A stretch of 64,000 nucleotides of DNA, taken from assembly GCA_010645155.1 (NCBI GenBank), contig CM021319.1, positions 1,826,979-1,890,978 of the forward strand, read 5' to 3'. The stretch comes from Tigriopus japonicus. Taxonomy: Eukaryota > Arthropoda > Copepoda > Harpacticoida > Harpacticidae. This document shows positions 62,655 to 64,000 of this stretch, piece after piece; position 1 is the stretch's first letter; every line of letters starts with the position of its first letter. Position numbers and translations under genes: made by a program. The notes beneath the pieces are model-generated. The model saw nothing but the letters and a program-made list of their open reading frames with translations, did not search any database and had not been told where the DNA came from.

Positions 62655-62830
62655 TTTAAGACGGAGGCAGAAAAGACGCACGGACTGACGCACCGTGTTT
62701 CAGGCGACAAGCAAGTCCTCCGCAGACGGTGTAGGTTTGAGTCCCACTATCAGTTTGAAACTTTGTTTAGTTCAATATTACAAGGGATCTCATTCCTTGT
62801 AGCGGCATTAATAATCCCCAATTTATTAGA
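62655..62830 (+). mobile_element. SINE-like element with a LINE-type 3' tail
   Basis: A tRNA-like head (CGCACCGTGTTTCAGGCG, then B-box-like GGTTTGAGTCC at about 62731-62741) is followed about 45 bp on by AAGGGATCTCATTCCTTGTAGCGG. That tail resembles GGGAATTGCATTTCTTGTAGCGG at the 3' end of LINE copy 2 (about 54700-54722). Sharing a 3' end with a resident LINE is typical of SINEs mobilised by it. Boundaries approximate. Confidence 0.45.
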
Positions 62831-62840
62831 AAGAAATGGC

Positions 62841-64000
62841 ATCAATTTTGAACTCTGTAATCCCCAAAATAAAAGTTAAGTCATGTAGACTCGTCGGGTT
62901 TATACCATATATTATATATTTAAGTGGTAAAATAAGAAAGGCAAAAAAGAAGATTTTGTGCTGAAACAATAGGTCAGATGTTTTGTGTATTCCAAGGTGT
63001 GCTAGCAAAGTTGACTTCGAGGCAACTTCAAGGCAGTTTCAGCCGTTTTGTTGATAGCATAAGCTTTCTTGAATCAGAAGTACACCAAGCAACTCATGAA
63101 AAAGAGAAGTGTACCACCGGTGCCAAGGTGCAACAAGTAGATACGTCAACAATTTTCCAACGCTCATATGTTTAGCATGCACAAACATGTGCTAGTTCAA
63201 TTGACTTCAAGTAAACTTCTAGCAAGCTGGGTCGCTATTTGGGCTTAGCATCAGGTTTAATTGATGAGAAGTTCTCCGAGAAGCACGCCTAGAGAGGAGC
63301 ATTCCAACGTTGTGGAAGCACTCCCATTTGAATACTTCAACGCTGATCAATCGAACTGCAAGCGAACTTCCTTCCAGTGTTTCCTTAAATTAGCTGCCAA
63401 AATTTGCATGCTGCTGTGAGATCAATCAATGTTTTGAGTTGAATGGAGTAATATGAAATAAAGAAGGAGAAATGTGGAATAGCTGAACCGGCGGGCAATT
63501 CGTGTTTCGAGAGGAGGAATTTACGATCATAGATATAGAGGCACTTCTAGGTTGGAATGAGAGACTTACTTTTCAAAATGGCAGCTGTCTCAACAAAACC
63601 AGCCAATTGAACTATGAAGTGTACTAACAAGTACACTTTCTAGAGTTGCCATCAAAACATATGCTCACACCATTTACTTGAACTGGACGATTCATATTGC
63701 GTTTGGCACGATTTGTCAAAATTGCACCCAACAAACTATCAGAGTGCCACAAGTTTAAATTGAATTAGTAAATGAAATCACTGAATGCGATTTGGTTGGG
63801 TTGCAGAAATCTTCAAAGGAGTTGTGTTTATAAAGTTAATGAAAAGTTTACTCTCAAGTAGACTTTGGAGCATACCTTCAAGTAAACTAGCAAGCATTCC
63901 AAGACCAATACAACCAAAACATATGACCTATTATGTTACTTATGGTACATTGAACATTATTATTTTAATCTTTTTATGATGTGTTACCTTCCTTTCTTGT
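62841..64000. other. DGAT1 intron 6 sequence, nothing recognised
   Basis: Follows the donor site of exon 6 (CT|GTGAGT at 62246/62247). I searched for the next DGAT1 exon, which should encode the membrane segment after RIRKR-like sequence, and did not find it. It presumably lies beyond the window. Confidence 0.5.

Overview
This is a eukaryotic nuclear scaffold, most likely from an arthropod and plausibly a crustacean (a copepod would fit). Genes are split by GT-AG introns, and one of them is a recognisable eight-finger Kruppel homolog 1, a juvenile-hormone-response factor typical of insects and crustaceans. The DNA between exons is AT-rich and packed with degenerate transposable elements. The species call is inference; no sequence here identifies a species. 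There is one assembly gap of Ns (39174-39620).

Four protein-coding loci are supported. (1) 13827-15830 (+) is an intronless 667-codon frame for a disordered, Ser/Pro-rich protein with four paxillin-type LD motifs, no LIM domain, and a C-terminal CVIM CAAX box behind a cysteine cluster and a Lys-rich stretch. I know of no described family with this layout, and it is the best novelty candidate. (2) 17411-20691 (-) is a complete four-exon HSD17B10 gene (mitochondrial SDR, also the MRPP2 subunit of RNase P). (3) 28384-34202 (-) is a complete four-coding-exon Kr-h1 zinc-finger gene. (4) 41058-62246 (+) is the first six coding exons of DGAT1 (triacylglycerol synthesis); the gene runs past the right edge and its catalytic half is not in the window. 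The genes do not form an operon or obvious pathway cluster, although Kr-h1 (hormone signalling) and DGAT1 (lipid storage) are both relevant to arthropod development and energy stores.

The rest is repeat-rich. 1-13.4 kb: no convincing gene; a GC-richer, simple-repeat-bearing stretch at the left edge, MITEs, and a CR1/Jockey-like LINE (8.5-11 kb) split by a hAT-like MITE. 20.7-28.4 kb: several foldback elements, including one next to the Kr-h1 3' end whose arms carry arrays of AGGTCA half-sites. Kr-h1 intron 1 holds a foldback mariner-like element. 35.3-39.2 kb: LINE fragments broken by a foldback element, a tRNA-derived SINE and another MITE. The DGAT1 introns hold at least five hAT-like or foldback elements, a second LINE copy and SINE-like sequences. 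For many elements, target-site duplications can be read directly, so insertion boundaries are exact to the base.
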